Source: Albula goreensis (taxonomy: Eukaryota; Chordata; Actinopteri; Albuliformes; Albulidae). From it: DNA of 64,000 nt. The position numbers and the translations under genes are program-made. The notes beneath the pieces are model-generated. The model was given only the letters and a program-made list of their open reading frames with translations. It did no database searches and had not been told where the DNA came from. How positions within the stretch are numbered: position 1 is the first letter of the stretch; the number at the start of each line of letters is the position of its first letter. The stretch covers positions 12,179,218 to 12,243,217 of the forward strand of contig CM040744.1 of NCBI GenBank assembly GCA_022829145.1. The letters are read 5' to 3'. Shown one piece after another: positions 1 through 11,468 of the stretch.

Positions 1-2269
1 TCATCAGGGCCCTTCAGACCCTTGCTTGCAGCTGAACGCAGATTTATTTGCCCTCTGTGATTATCATTATGTCCCTTTGGCATACTCCATTTACAGCGAG
101 CCAGAGAAATAAAAAAAGGCTTCTTTATTAAACTGAGGACTACTGAGGAGTCAAAGAAAAGGAGATCACACAGAGGGAGCAGGTGCAGGTGATCTCTATG
201 CATCCAGTGACACAGCTGCCTGGTTTAGCGCACTCTGCATCTTATTGCTTCATTAATCCAAGCAAACTATTACCAGACACAAAAGCATCCCAAACTCACC
301 ATATTTTTCTTTTAAATCTCAACACTAATAGTTCTGAGAAATACCTTTTCTACAATATTATTACTTTTTTACTGGGGAGTAAAGTATAATGGCTGAGGTT
401 TGTAATGGCATTTTTAATGCTTCCTCCTTAATATCCCAGATTGCATACCTCTCAGTCTGCATATCTCTTTGTTTCTCGCACAATGTATCACCTTCCTACT
501 GTGCAGGGTATGGCCTTAGATCTGTTTTTCTCTCTGAAATTACATTGAACATGAAGAGCGGACGTGATAAATCCAGAGAAATTTGATTGCGAATGACATT
601 GTTGTGAAACAGCGCAATGGTGACGCATTATTAGATTAATCTGAGGTCATTCAAGGGCAGTGTCTGTCCATTACCAGAGTTGACTCAGTCACAGGGAGAT
701 GCATCTGTTTCTGTGCACCAAGGTTCACCACCATCCTGTACTCAAATGCATTAAAGTATATAATTACACCAATCATTACCTTAAGATGCTGTATGACATA
801 TCTGCCCAGAAACAGACAAAATGGAAGGTTTCTGTTGCCTTGATTAATTTGGGAGTCAAATTAACTAGTGGAAATTTGGACACCTCACGCTGATGATGGA
901 CGAGGAGAATTACACCCTTAACCAAGCAAAGCATAACAAAATCAGTGTGTTTGAGGAGCCATCTAAATTCTGTATAAGCTGCTATCCATTTAGATTTTGT
1001 TATTGTGCGTTCTGGTTTACAGTCTGCATCTTGTAGAAGTAAACAATTAGGTTTGCAGTCTTGCACAGGTATGGATGACAGACAATGGAACAGGGCGGAG
1101 GGCTGGTGGGGATGGGGAAGGATTCCTATCGGCCTTTGTTGTGCAGAGGTGGGTTTGGGGAGGGGGAGCCAGATAGCGCAGACAGACCTGCTCTAGCTCC
1201 GCACTCGACAAGGACCGCTCTGTCAAGAGCGCACCCACTAACGGAGGCTGATCACAGCCGCTTCCCGCAGCGCCGCCTGAGACCGTCTGCGCACCCCCAC
1301 CCCCACACGCCCACCCCCGCCCGCCTCCCAGGCCCGCCCTCGCACACGGAGCCGGGTACAGACCAGATCCTCAGACATTACTCATCAAATGATGGAGTAG
1401 CTCTGTGAATCTTCCATCCCCTTTGGGTCTGAATACTGAACCCCCCCCCAATGCTCATCCAAGGGCAAACACTTGCACTTTCTTGCAATCACATTCAGAA
1501 ACTCCCACTGAAAACAATGTAGGTTGTAATTATATGTGATTAATTATGCCCTGCACACATGTATTTTTGGATTCCTTTTTATGTTATTATTACAATATGC
1601 ATATGCAATGAATTTCCTCAAGCCACACATTTCCAAAACAGAAAAAATAATCAAAATGTGCAATGAAAGTAGAAAAACAGTGGATATTACGTTACTGTTC
1701 ATGCGTTCTCCCCTTATTCTATGTTTATCCGAGCCACCCCCCCCCCCCCCTTTTTTGGGCAAACTGCACATTTTTTGTCACTATTGTTGATTTTATTTCC
1801 TCTTGTTGAGTCAGATTTATTTCATTCAGTTTCAATCATCTCAGCCTCAAATAGCAAACTGCTGTGCTTGAGATATGACATGCATATTCTCTTTGCTGGC
1901 ATAACAACTCCCCAGAATGTTCCTCAAAGAACATTGTGATAACATCACAAGAGGATACTGCAGCAGACACAGTGGTGCTCAGATCAGACACAACAAAATG
2001 CTCTCCATCTGTCAAAAAGGAAGCTCAGCAATATGCATAAATCAAGCAGGTGTTAACAGTCAAACTATAAATGTGGTAAATGGGCTCTCTATGTTCCAAA
2101 GTGCAGAAAAAAATGTATTTATGAAAAAAAATAATGGTTCAAATGAAGAAAAAATGTTGACCAATTTCCTTATTACAGACAATAAAACCTTGTGCTAACA
2201 ACCATCTGATCGTTTCCTGATTGGATCCAAGTTGGCAGTTGACTACAACCCATATTAAGCTCAGTTCTG

Positions 2270-2470
2270 GCATCACTGAGCTACCATCATCCAGGATAAC
2301 TTATATTTCATAGGAAATATTACCCATATGCTGCAGCTGTGTTTTTTCTGGAGTGATACAGGCTGACCGCCCTGGTGCAAGGCACAGCAGTGCACCACCC
2401 AGGCCTGGAACCCACAACCCTAAATCAAGAACCAGCATACCACAGCCATTTATCCACCCTGCAGTCCAAC
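2270..2470 (-). mobile_element. Degenerate tRNA-derived SINE copy
   Basis: Read on the minus strand, the block follows the order of a fish tRNA-derived SINE. First comes a tRNA-like part with a B-box-like GGTTGTGGGTTCCAGGCC, then a GGTGGTGCACTGCTG stretch and CCTTGCACCAGGG. These are followed by CACTCCAGAAAAAACACAGC and finally the degenerate tail GTAAGTTATCCTGGATGA... region. The layout parallels the copy at 15285-15510. Divergence is high, so it is an old insertion. The boundaries are approximate and I could not find target duplications. Confidence 0.55.
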
Positions 2471-5400
2471 AGGTGGATCGGGGTTTTTATTTTACCTTTA
2501 TTGAGGTGACAACAGGCGACTGCAAACCACATGTCTACCACAGCATAAATATTGAATTCGCTAGATGTTACCAACTACATTTGTTTCCAACCATCACTGA
2601 GAATAATAAGAATAAGTGCAATATTCTCCTTGCATAGAAAAGACATGAGGAAATGGTTTTCGGAATATGAGGGTGTATTTTAATAGATATTCCGTCCAGT
2701 GGCTCTTTTTGTTTTTTTTTCTTGGAAATTCCCAAAAAAATATGAGGCAGCATTCAGGTCTGCGAGCTGTCTTGGCCCCACACACAGAGGGTGCAGCTGC
2801 AGTGGAGAGCTCGCAGCCAGATGAGCCATTTTCCCATAAGGCCGCAGGACTGCAGACCCAGGCAGAGCCCATTAGGAGGAGCGGGGCACTAACTGTGGGA
2901 CATTGTTCCGACCAGATACAAATTAATGGACACCGGCGAACCATGTGCCGCCCCAGCCTGATCAGATGGTAATTTCATGCGCGCATCCGCGAACAAACCC
3001 GGCATATGCTGGGTGAAAAATGGACATGTGTCATCGGGGAAGGGAGGAGGAGTGGGGAGAGATGGGGTCAAATCCCTCCGCCTCCAAAAACAGTCCATTC
3101 AGTCATGGTTTCTCCAAACAAAGCACAAGCATAATAATAAAAAAGAGCAAAAAATCTGAAACTGTATTTCATGTTCACAGGTATTCGACAGCTCACTTGC
3201 TGCATATCCACCAGCTCCGAATGAAAGTAAGGGTTTGATTTACGATGTTCTGAATTTAATTGGCACATTTGGAGCAGTCGTTTGAATCCCATTTTGGACT
3301 TTTATGGAATATTTGGCCACTCCCTGGACCCCTTATTTGACTCGGTTAAAAGGGGAAGTATAAGTTCTCACAGCAAACTCCCGTGGGGTGCACCCATTTT
3401 GCAATCCGAAAATCTGTAAATAATGAATAAAAACAAGTGAGCTGATTGGTCGGTGTCCCGCTTACAGTGTCACTTTCCTTTGAGAAACATTAAATCTTAA
3501 AGCAGAGACAGGATCTGCTTAAGGGGCTGGAAGTTCAGCCCCCCCCAAAGGTCCCGTAAATCAGGCAGCCATTGGAATAACATTCAAACTGCTGCCAGGG
3601 ACTCCACACAGCTCCACAACTCCACGTTCATCATGCTCATGGCAGGAGCCATTGCTGTCTTTCGCTACATTTTAGAAGGGCAAAAAAACATACACAACCA
3701 TGCACTTGTTTCGCTGCCTCTGGGTGTTGAAAGTTGAAGAAAAATAATTGAGGTGGCTAATTAAAATGTGTGAAGTCATTAGTCTCATATAAGTACCCAG
3801 CAATCAATAAAATTGAAACATATTCTCATATACTCAGCTATCCGGACCTGAAAGTCCGCCAGTTCAGGCTAAGAATAGCTAAGAAAAACTCCAAACCAAA
3901 CCATTAAACATTATTATCTCCCCCATGGGTGCTTGAATTTCATACAGCAGAAAGGTGTTGAAAGTCCTGTGTTTTGTTAGTGAGCATAAAGATCTCAAAT
4001 ATAACACATATCCCCCTTGAATGCTTAGAATCTGGGCGTTTACAAGGCATGGTTCTATCATGGCAGCCATACTGAACAGTTAGAGTCACAGGCCTTCCAA
4101 GAACACAAATCTCCACCACACATCAAGAGGGGAACCTCAAATTCAGCAGCCATTTCATGGAGCTGCCTTCTGACTAATCTTATACGGTATCTCTGCAATC
4201 TCGACAGGGTCCAGTTCAGTTCAGTGGGTCATGAAATACTTATCTTGTGCTGGTTACGTTTCGATGGGCCTGCGGCACTGTGCGAGCACTACTCAACTTG
4301 TCAAAACGCTTGAGAGGATCGCGCATGCTGTGATCACTTGCAATTCATACATATCAATGAGGTCCCGGGAACAAGAAATAATACCAATTTTTACCCTCAA
4401 ATTCTCTGCACATCAGGGAACTGTATTCTAGCTTGGACTCCATGTGCTATAAGGTTCCATCCAGTAGAATTACGTAACAAATGAGTACCAATCAATTTAT
4501 GCTTTGAAATTACTTTAGTTTCAGGTGTAATTTTATATCCTGTTCATATTTCTCATTCAACATCAGAGGTAGCTCTCACGGCAACACTTTGAACGCAATT
4601 TCAACCCTCGGCGACTGAATGTTGTTTGCATATAAGGTTGACAGTCAACGGTAAATGTATTTATGATGGTTTGAGGATGCTCACATAACATGATCCATCA
4701 GGCTTTTTAAGGAATGCATGCAGAAAATGTTTCCTTTTCCATCACTCTCCCTGAAAACCTTGGGAGCAAAGAAATTACAACATAGCCTGTTATTTTGTGT
4801 TCTGTCTCAAGATGCATCCATAAACCATTTCCCCATGTCACTTCTAACTCTTCATTTTCACACCTGAAGGTCACAGTCCTTAAGAAGTATTGGCAATATA
4901 TTTTTCTCTATATCTGTCTCTACATAAATAATGTCAAGCTGTAACACTGGCAATCACATAACCATAAAGTGAAATATTCAGAGCAAATGTGCTTTCAAAA
5001 AAAAAAAAAAAAGATTTGGTATCTGTTTTGATTCTGATGGGAAATTCTGTGCTTTGCTGAAGAAGCTTATCTCAATGTGAATGTGTTCTCCCCTGATTAA
5101 TGAAGTACTTGACAACTTTTGACTTGCCTAAGAGATGTTTTCTTAGTTTTCCATGTGTTGACATGGAGAAAAGTGGCAGAAACGAGAGGCTGTAACCAGA
5201 AAAGCAGCCCAGGCTTGGATTACGCTTCGCTCCCCATGATAAAACCCTTGGAGTCACATATAATGTTTTACACTTAGCTCCTTTCGTTTCTCGGCTTCTT
5301 AGGGTGAGTGCATTTTGTGAGGCAGCTGGCACTGGAGCCTGTCCAAAGCTGCTAATGTCTGTAAGGATATAATCAAACCCCAGCAGTACAAATCCAAAGG

Positions 5401-8140
5401 AAATGATTCATTTATAAAGGCTCTAATTACAGGTAATGAAACAGCTGGTTTTGGGCGCTGAATCCAAGACCACATTACTTTCCAACAGCTGTTGTGGGGA
5501 AACGGACAGGGGGGCGAGTGGGGTAGAAGGAGAGAGGGCCAAAGAAGCTGAGAGGCTACTATTCATGCTGGTTCCCCCTGACAAGAATTCAACAGAATGG
5601 TCTTGATGATATCTCCATGCATCGAGGAAAAACACTCACTCTTTCTCCTTGAATTGAGCATGTGTCTTTCTGTTTAAGATACTAAAAGGGAGAAGGAGAA
5701 GCAGAGAGATCAGTGTTCAGTTTGGTTTACCTTCATACTTGAATCAACACTCATCACTTGATTTTCTAGACAAGGAAAACTCACATTCAGCAAATAATTC
5801 AAGATAAAGTGAATCTATTCCTGTTTTTTCTAATATTCCCACCTTTTAATTTGAGTCATGAGGCGCTTAAATACATTAGAGCATTCTAAATACTCTGAAT
5901 CTGAATGACTGGATTCATGACTGCTTTAAGCTATATAAAGCTATCATTTTGAATCATGTGGAGCCAGGACACACCTCATTGGACACATATGTATATTGAA
6001 CATAGAGGATGAACAAAACCCAGTTGCCATTAGACAGACTGACAAAGTTGCACAATTAAAAACCAATATTACATTTGCAGTTATGGAGTACTGAGAGTTT
6101 GCTAAGACCATCATGCTCGTACGCAATAAACAGTGCACAGTGATGCAGTGCCTACACTCATATAGAAGCACAGAGTTCCGTTTATTACACTAGAGCCTGA
6201 CAAATCCCCCTTCAAACTCCCTTCAAAATCCTGTACCTTTTCTATGAGTCCTTTCTGTAACGCTGCCTCTTAGCAAACCTCAACTTACACTGCTCTCTTG
6301 TGCATCATTTGCAGGGTTTATATATTACGTCCAACAGAAAATTCTTCCTGTATCATAAATAAATACATTTAAGCCAATTTAATATGTATTCTATGTTAAC
6401 AGATAAACTAGATAAATCTGCTCTGTCCACATTCCGTTTTGACAGAACACCTTTTTTTTGTATGCCTGGCAGAGGGTGGTCTGTAATGAGCAGTAGAGAA
6501 ACGTAAGCGGATTCCCCCCCTCCCCTTTCTCAGAGTGCAGGATTTGCATCACCTGTTTAATTTTTCAGGCCCTGCCAGCCCAGGCCTCTTCTCACTCCTC
6601 ACACCCCACCCCCCACCCCCAACCCCCAACCCTTAACCCCCACCCCCAGGTGTACAGCATAAACTGGATTAGTGGCTACGGCTCAAAGTTTACGCAGATG
6701 ATGTCACCTGCAGGATTTTGTTCCTAAAGCCCTTAATCCAGGGGCTCCCCACAGCTCTTCCCCTCTACCCCCCATCAACCCCCCCTTCCTCCCACACACA
6801 CCCCATTAGGCCACAAGGGGCTTGCAGGGCACCCGTTACCCCAAACATGGCCGAGTCCACACTGCTAGGGGCCTGGTTTCCATTCAGCGCTGTCTCCCAT
6901 CTCATTAGACTGCAAATCATCCCCTTGGTTCCCAGGGATGACTCAACTCTGAGCCGTCATTACCGGCACTCTGTTACTTTAAAGTCAGACCCTACACGCC
7001 GCAGCTGTGTATTAAATCCGCCCCGATCGATATCTGGAAATCAACAACACGGGAAGGAACTGCTGAAATCAAATTGCCATTTTAAAAAGTTCATTGCTTT
7101 CAGTGTGAAGAGCCAAAGAGCGTCAGAGGAAGCTGGGTTCGACCCAGACGGGATGCATTTTATATGTCCTGCGCCTGCCATGATGTCATTTGATCGGTCA
7201 TTCATGGAACGTTTGATGCAGTTTATAAAGGGAAGCATTTCACTTCTTGCCATTCTGTTTAGTGATGCTCATATGCATGACTCAAGATGATTAATATATG
7301 TATTTAGGAGGGCCTAAAGCGATACTGAGCTGAGCAAATAATGACAGAATTAAAAACACTCTGTAAAACTCTCCATTCGGTGAACCTAGGGCTGGAAGAA
7401 TTGTGCGCTGCATTTTCAATGCATTCAAAAGCTATTTCCTCAGAGGAACAGAAAAACTCATTCATGTCAATCATTTGAGAATGTCAACATGTATGTCCTA
7501 AACTCTTCCTTAAACATAGGGAACACAGTATAAAATGTGCAGTGAGGGGCTAATATCCTTAGCACAGTCAGATCCTTACAGCTGATTCCAAAACAGTATT
7601 TCAGTGATTTGATTGGTCTGAATATGAACTTCATAGCACAGACGGATAAAACAACCACATTAACTTACACTTTGAGAGGATATGAAATTTTAAACCTTAA
7701 AAATAAGAGAATTTTGTTCATCTTTTCACATTCTATTTATTAACTTAAGTTATGATCCTATCCAAAGTTACATTCACAACATGCTGCATTGGGTTACACA
7801 TCATTAGTTAAATAATGGGCAGCTCACATTGTTTGCAGGGTTTTAATGAAAAACATTTGTATCTGAAATGCGTGTAATGCACAAAGCTCTCTACATGAGG
7901 AATGTGATTACAGGGAGTCATCGTTCTAAAGGGCCGTATCTTTAAAGACTTTCTGCTGATGGACTGCATGCATGCGGTCTTTAGGCGATTATGTTTTTCG
8001 CTCTTTCATTTCTATCCATAAACAGATTTGTCAGGAGGCTATAGCACAACAACAGGCTAATGAAGTTAGCCCTGCCCTGTGCACTAAGGAAATGGATGGT
8101 GCTGAGCCACAGCCATTTGAGAAGATCTAAAGGCCAGCAA

Positions 8141-8203
8141 AGAGGGAGAGAGGGAGAGAGGGAGAGAGAGAGAGAGAGAGTGAGAGAGAGAGAGAGAGAG
8201 AAA
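8141..8203. repeat. GA microsatellite
   Basis: A nearly continuous (GA)n tract with GAGG interruptions in the first third and one GTGA interruption near 8181. Purines occupy the plus strand throughout. Confidence 0.95.
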
Positions 8204-9618
8204 GACAGGCCTCTCATGAGTTATTCATGAGTAAGCACAGAATTTTGGGGAATAAAGGGTCTTTTTAAAAATTAAGATGGAGCTAACAGTGGAGATTCAC
8301 TCAAATGGCTTTTCCCTTTCTCTTCCCATTTACTGTTTTTTTCTGTCTTCCTTTCTTTTGTTTTTTTTTCCACATCAGAGCTGTCAAAGCAAGACAAATG
8401 CAGCGAGGTGACTGATGCGTCCCGCGCATACTTTTGTCTGGAGAGAGAAGCAGGCGGGGTTGATGGGTGCAGTGGGTGGAGTCTGGGGGGAGGAAGGAGA
8501 TCAGTTGCCAGTGGCGCTGACAGCTCACCTAGGAGGAAAGGGTACGCAGAGCAGAGGGCGGAGCCTTCTTTTCACTAATTACGTCTGTACTATCCCAAAA
8601 TGCTTTCATCACCAGTTAGCTTCTATAATGAAAATTACCACTCAGCATGGTACACTCTGTGCAAAGCTAATGTTATAAGGGTCCTGTTTGATGACACAAG
8701 TGTGATCAACATTAAAACAAGACATGCAGATATTTATGAGCCCTTGTGCTGATATAATTACAAGCATTTCATGTTAACGATCAGAGTTAGCTGCCTATCC
8801 CTGCTGTCCAAATGTGTGACTTTGCTGGCTTTCTAGGCAGGACATACAACACCGACAGCCTGTTATTACATAGAACCATTCCAGATGGGAGGCTTGAGTT
8901 CAAGTGCTTGCACAAGTGTGCAACGCTAGGCTGTGGGTAATTCACAAAGACGCGAAAACGGAAATCAGAGAGCAGACAGGAGAAAATCTGATGTACCACA
9001 TGAGCTGCCATTACTTCCTAGTCTCCAAAAAATACGCAAACGGACCTGACAAAAGTGGGTCTATATTTGTTGACAATGTGAAAACAGCGAGGATTCTTAG
9101 TCTGCTCAGGTGAAGTTCAGTGAAGCTGAAATTTTAGACCTTGAGAAACCCCATCCTGTGACTGTGATGGCATTTATGTTCTGGCTACAGACTATGGGGA
9201 AAATGTCATTGTTTTATTCCTGGTAAAATGGGAGTAGCAGGTGTGCAGCCTTAATACATTGCCTTGATTACCATGAAATTCAGTAGGCATGACCTCTTAA
9301 ACATTCCTGAACGATATGTGCATGCATTACCAAAAATATACCTGAATATGATACAGCTACAGTTTGAAAGTCAGACTTTGTGTCATTTTGTATATACTAT
9401 CCCAATTATCTACTTACATAAAACATTTTCAGGGCCATTTCATTGTCAGTTTAATACAAAACACCAATTTAAACCACACTGATGTATGTCAAAACACATC
9501 TTGTTAATATTTGAATCCCATTTATAGAATCCAAACAGGACAGCAGAACAATAGGGATATTAAATATCAAACGCATACTCATTTCATTCTGAAACACTAT
9601 TATAATGTTATGTATAAA

Positions 9619-9808
9619 TCAGTAGTCCTCAGTCTTGATCCTGGAGTGCCATGGGGTGTGCAGGATTTTGTTTTCACCTTAAATTCCGCCACAGCTCAGA
9701 CCTAGAAAAACAGGTTCAGTCAGTTATCTGCATAATTAACTGCTTTAATTGATCGACAAAAACCGGTACACCCTACAGCCCTCCAGGATCAAGACTGAAA
9801 ACCACTGA
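9619..9808. mobile_element. 190-bp non-autonomous DNA transposon (MITE)
   Basis: The ends are inverted repeats. The left end starts TCAGTAGTCCTCAGTCTTGA and continues TCCTGGAG. The right end, reverse-complemented, starts TCAGTGGTTTTCAGTCTTGA and continues TCCTGGAG, which gives 24 of 28 matches. The element is flanked by a perfect 6-bp direct repeat TATAAA (9613-9618 and 9809-9814). It has no coding capacity. Short elements with a 'gatcctggag' terminal motif are common in fish genomes. The superfamily cannot be assigned from the termini alone. Confidence 0.8.
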
Positions 9809-10301
9809 TATAAATAAACAGAATTAAAGGGACAGATTTTGCTTTTTCTTTTTGACATGAAATTCAATGAAGCCGGGCTGCACTCCAACTGCACGGAAGA
9901 GGTGCAGCAGTGAATGTCACCTGCCTTATTAGTCATATTGGCGGGGAACGTTCATAGATGTTCTCATCATCACTGAGGAATGTGTTCTTTGGGTGAATCG
10001 CCCTTGGTACAGAAGGCTCATCACACACCTCTTTCTTTCAACTATTTTAGACAGCTTGTTGCAGAGCGATTTCAATGCTCTCGTGTTGGTGCTATCCATG
10101 GATAATGAGCCACTGTATGAAAATCGCATGGCTGTTTTTGATCCTTCGTCCAGCTTTGTGATTAAAGCAAAATATGGAAATGTATCTTTTCACCATATCT
10201 GCGTTTTTAACACTAAAGACCTAAGTGGCGAAATGAAATGAAAAATGAAAAAACACAGCTTTGAAACAAAAACAAACTTGAAAAAATGTTTTCAACATTA
10301 C

Positions 10302-10307
10302 TTTATT
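10302..10307 (-). terminator. Poly(A) signal AATAAA
   Basis: Plus-strand TTTATT reads as AATAAA on the minus strand, about 660 bases downstream of the stop. The next 60 bases in the direction of transcription are T- and GT-rich (TTCAAGTTTGTTTTTGTTTC), as expected for the downstream element that binds CstF. It is the best candidate I see for the end of the transcript. Confidence 0.55.
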
Positions 10308-10363
10308 GCAAAAATAAGCACAGATTATTTTAAGTGTGTGCTCAAGTGTGTGCTTTAACCTAC

Positions 10364-10365
<2 letters not shown>

Positions 10366-10394
<29 letters not shown>
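10366..10394. repeat. CA microsatellite in 3' UTR
   Basis: An uninterrupted (AC)n run on the plus strand, about 14 units, inside the inferred 3' UTR. On the transcript it would be a GU repeat. Confidence 0.95.
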
Positions 10395-10396
<2 letters not shown>

Positions 10397-10968
10397 TGTA
10401 TATAAAAAGATCGTCTTTCAGTAAAAACACAACATGTCATGAGAGACTGGACCAATCACTGGTGCTGGGAAGGTAATTAGCTCACAGAACACACGGGAGA
10501 AATGTTTAAATCATTAATGATGCCTGCGGGTCCTGCACACAGGGGCGAATGCCACTGCTCGACTATAAAAACACAGCACCTGCATCTTTAATTCAGATGT
10601 GAAACCGGGTGAGGCAGAGGCCACGAAAAAATGAAGGCAGGTGCCTTACACTCCCCGTCTCTGACACCCATACGGGGAAGCCGTGAATGCACCACTGGAG
10701 CACTGAAAGCTGATAAAAATAGACGTGGACTTTGCTTGACACCAGAAAACAAGGCCTCTAAGTGCTTTTCATTTCCTTCAGAACGCGTCGGACCACCCTG
10801 TGCTAGGAGAGTGTTTTCTACAAGCTATTAACCTGGGTCTCTCTCGGCTGTGTGCTGCTGTGTGTCCCAGTTCTCAGAGCTACAGACTAAGGACATGGTC
10901 CTTTGCTCAGTGTGAGATCTCCCCCACCCAACCTCCACCCCTCCACCACCCACCGACGATGTCAGCTG

Positions 10969-11468
10969 TTAGCTCTGCCATGGCGGCCTAGGAGATATCT
11001 TCCTGGTCTGGTTCCCAGAGGGGTTCTTTCCCGACTGCTGATTGGTTAGCCTCCGGGTGACCCGTGGCTGCTGCGATGAGCCTGTTTCGGAGACAACAGA
11101 CGTAGATGGGGACATTGAGTCGGGCGGCGGGGTTTTCCCAGGTGTGCTCTGCTGCTGTTGTGGCGGGATGGTGGACGCTGGTGGCGTGGCATCTGAGGCC
11201 ACATGCCCACATTGCAAAGGGTCGCTTGGGTTCTCTGGTCCGACCCGCTCCGTGCCCACAGCCTTGACTGGGTAAGCGGCTGGCCCAGCAGACTTCTTCT
11301 CCCGGCGCTCGCTCTTTAGTGCCCGTAGACTCTCACATGCCTTCTCATGCTCCAATTTCAGGGCCTCCAGCTCGCTAGTGGCTCTGTCCCTCTCGTCCAT
11401 GCACTCCTTCAGCAGCTCCTCCACTGAGCGGAAGAAATCTCTCCCATACTTTGAAAGGGCCTCGTCTC
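10969..11468 (-). CDS. Coiled-coil protein gene, terminal coding exon with stop
   Basis: The acceptor is GTGTCTGTAG|GAGACG on the minus strand. The first two bases complete a Gly codon (NQ-G-DEALSKYG). The exon encodes residues 349-514 and ends at TAA (10969-10971). Residues about 360-407 form a clear coiled coil (FFRSVEELLKECMDERDRAT, then ELEALKLEHEKACESLRAL) ending in a basic cluster (KSERREKK). Residues 408-514 are low-complexity, rich in Ser, Thr, Pro and Gln, with a QQQQ run, several S/T-P sites (STPGKTPPP, SMSPST) and a basic end (TRKISPRPPWQS). This tail is probably disordered and phosphorylatable. The open frame extends upstream of the acceptor to 11532, but that part is intronic. 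Confidence 0.85.

Larger units (their letters stand above)
1..10280. other. Intergenic region downstream of the gene
   Basis: No exon chain with matched splice phases was found in these 10 kb. Open frames are short or low in complexity. The region holds a SINE copy, a MITE, a GA microsatellite, a C14 run followed by T6 at 737-756 of the second kilobase (1737-1756), an A17 run at 4997-5013 and a C-rich tract near 6600-6650. A CpG-containing, C-rich patch lies at about 1190-1360. The rest is AT-rich unique sequence. Confidence 0.6.
10281..10968 (-). other. 3' UTR of the coiled-coil gene
   Basis: This is the interval between the stop codon and the proposed cleavage region. It contains a CA/GT microsatellite at 10366-10394, read as GU repeats in the mRNA, and no long open frame in the gene's frame. 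The 3' boundary is inferred from the poly(A) signal and has not been observed. Confidence 0.5.

Noticed and set aside
6718-7290. Plus-strand open frame of 190 codons in the intergenic region
   Set aside because: Begins in a C-rich low-complexity tract, has no recognisable domain, and lacks exon context. It looks like chance openness in GC-rich sequence.
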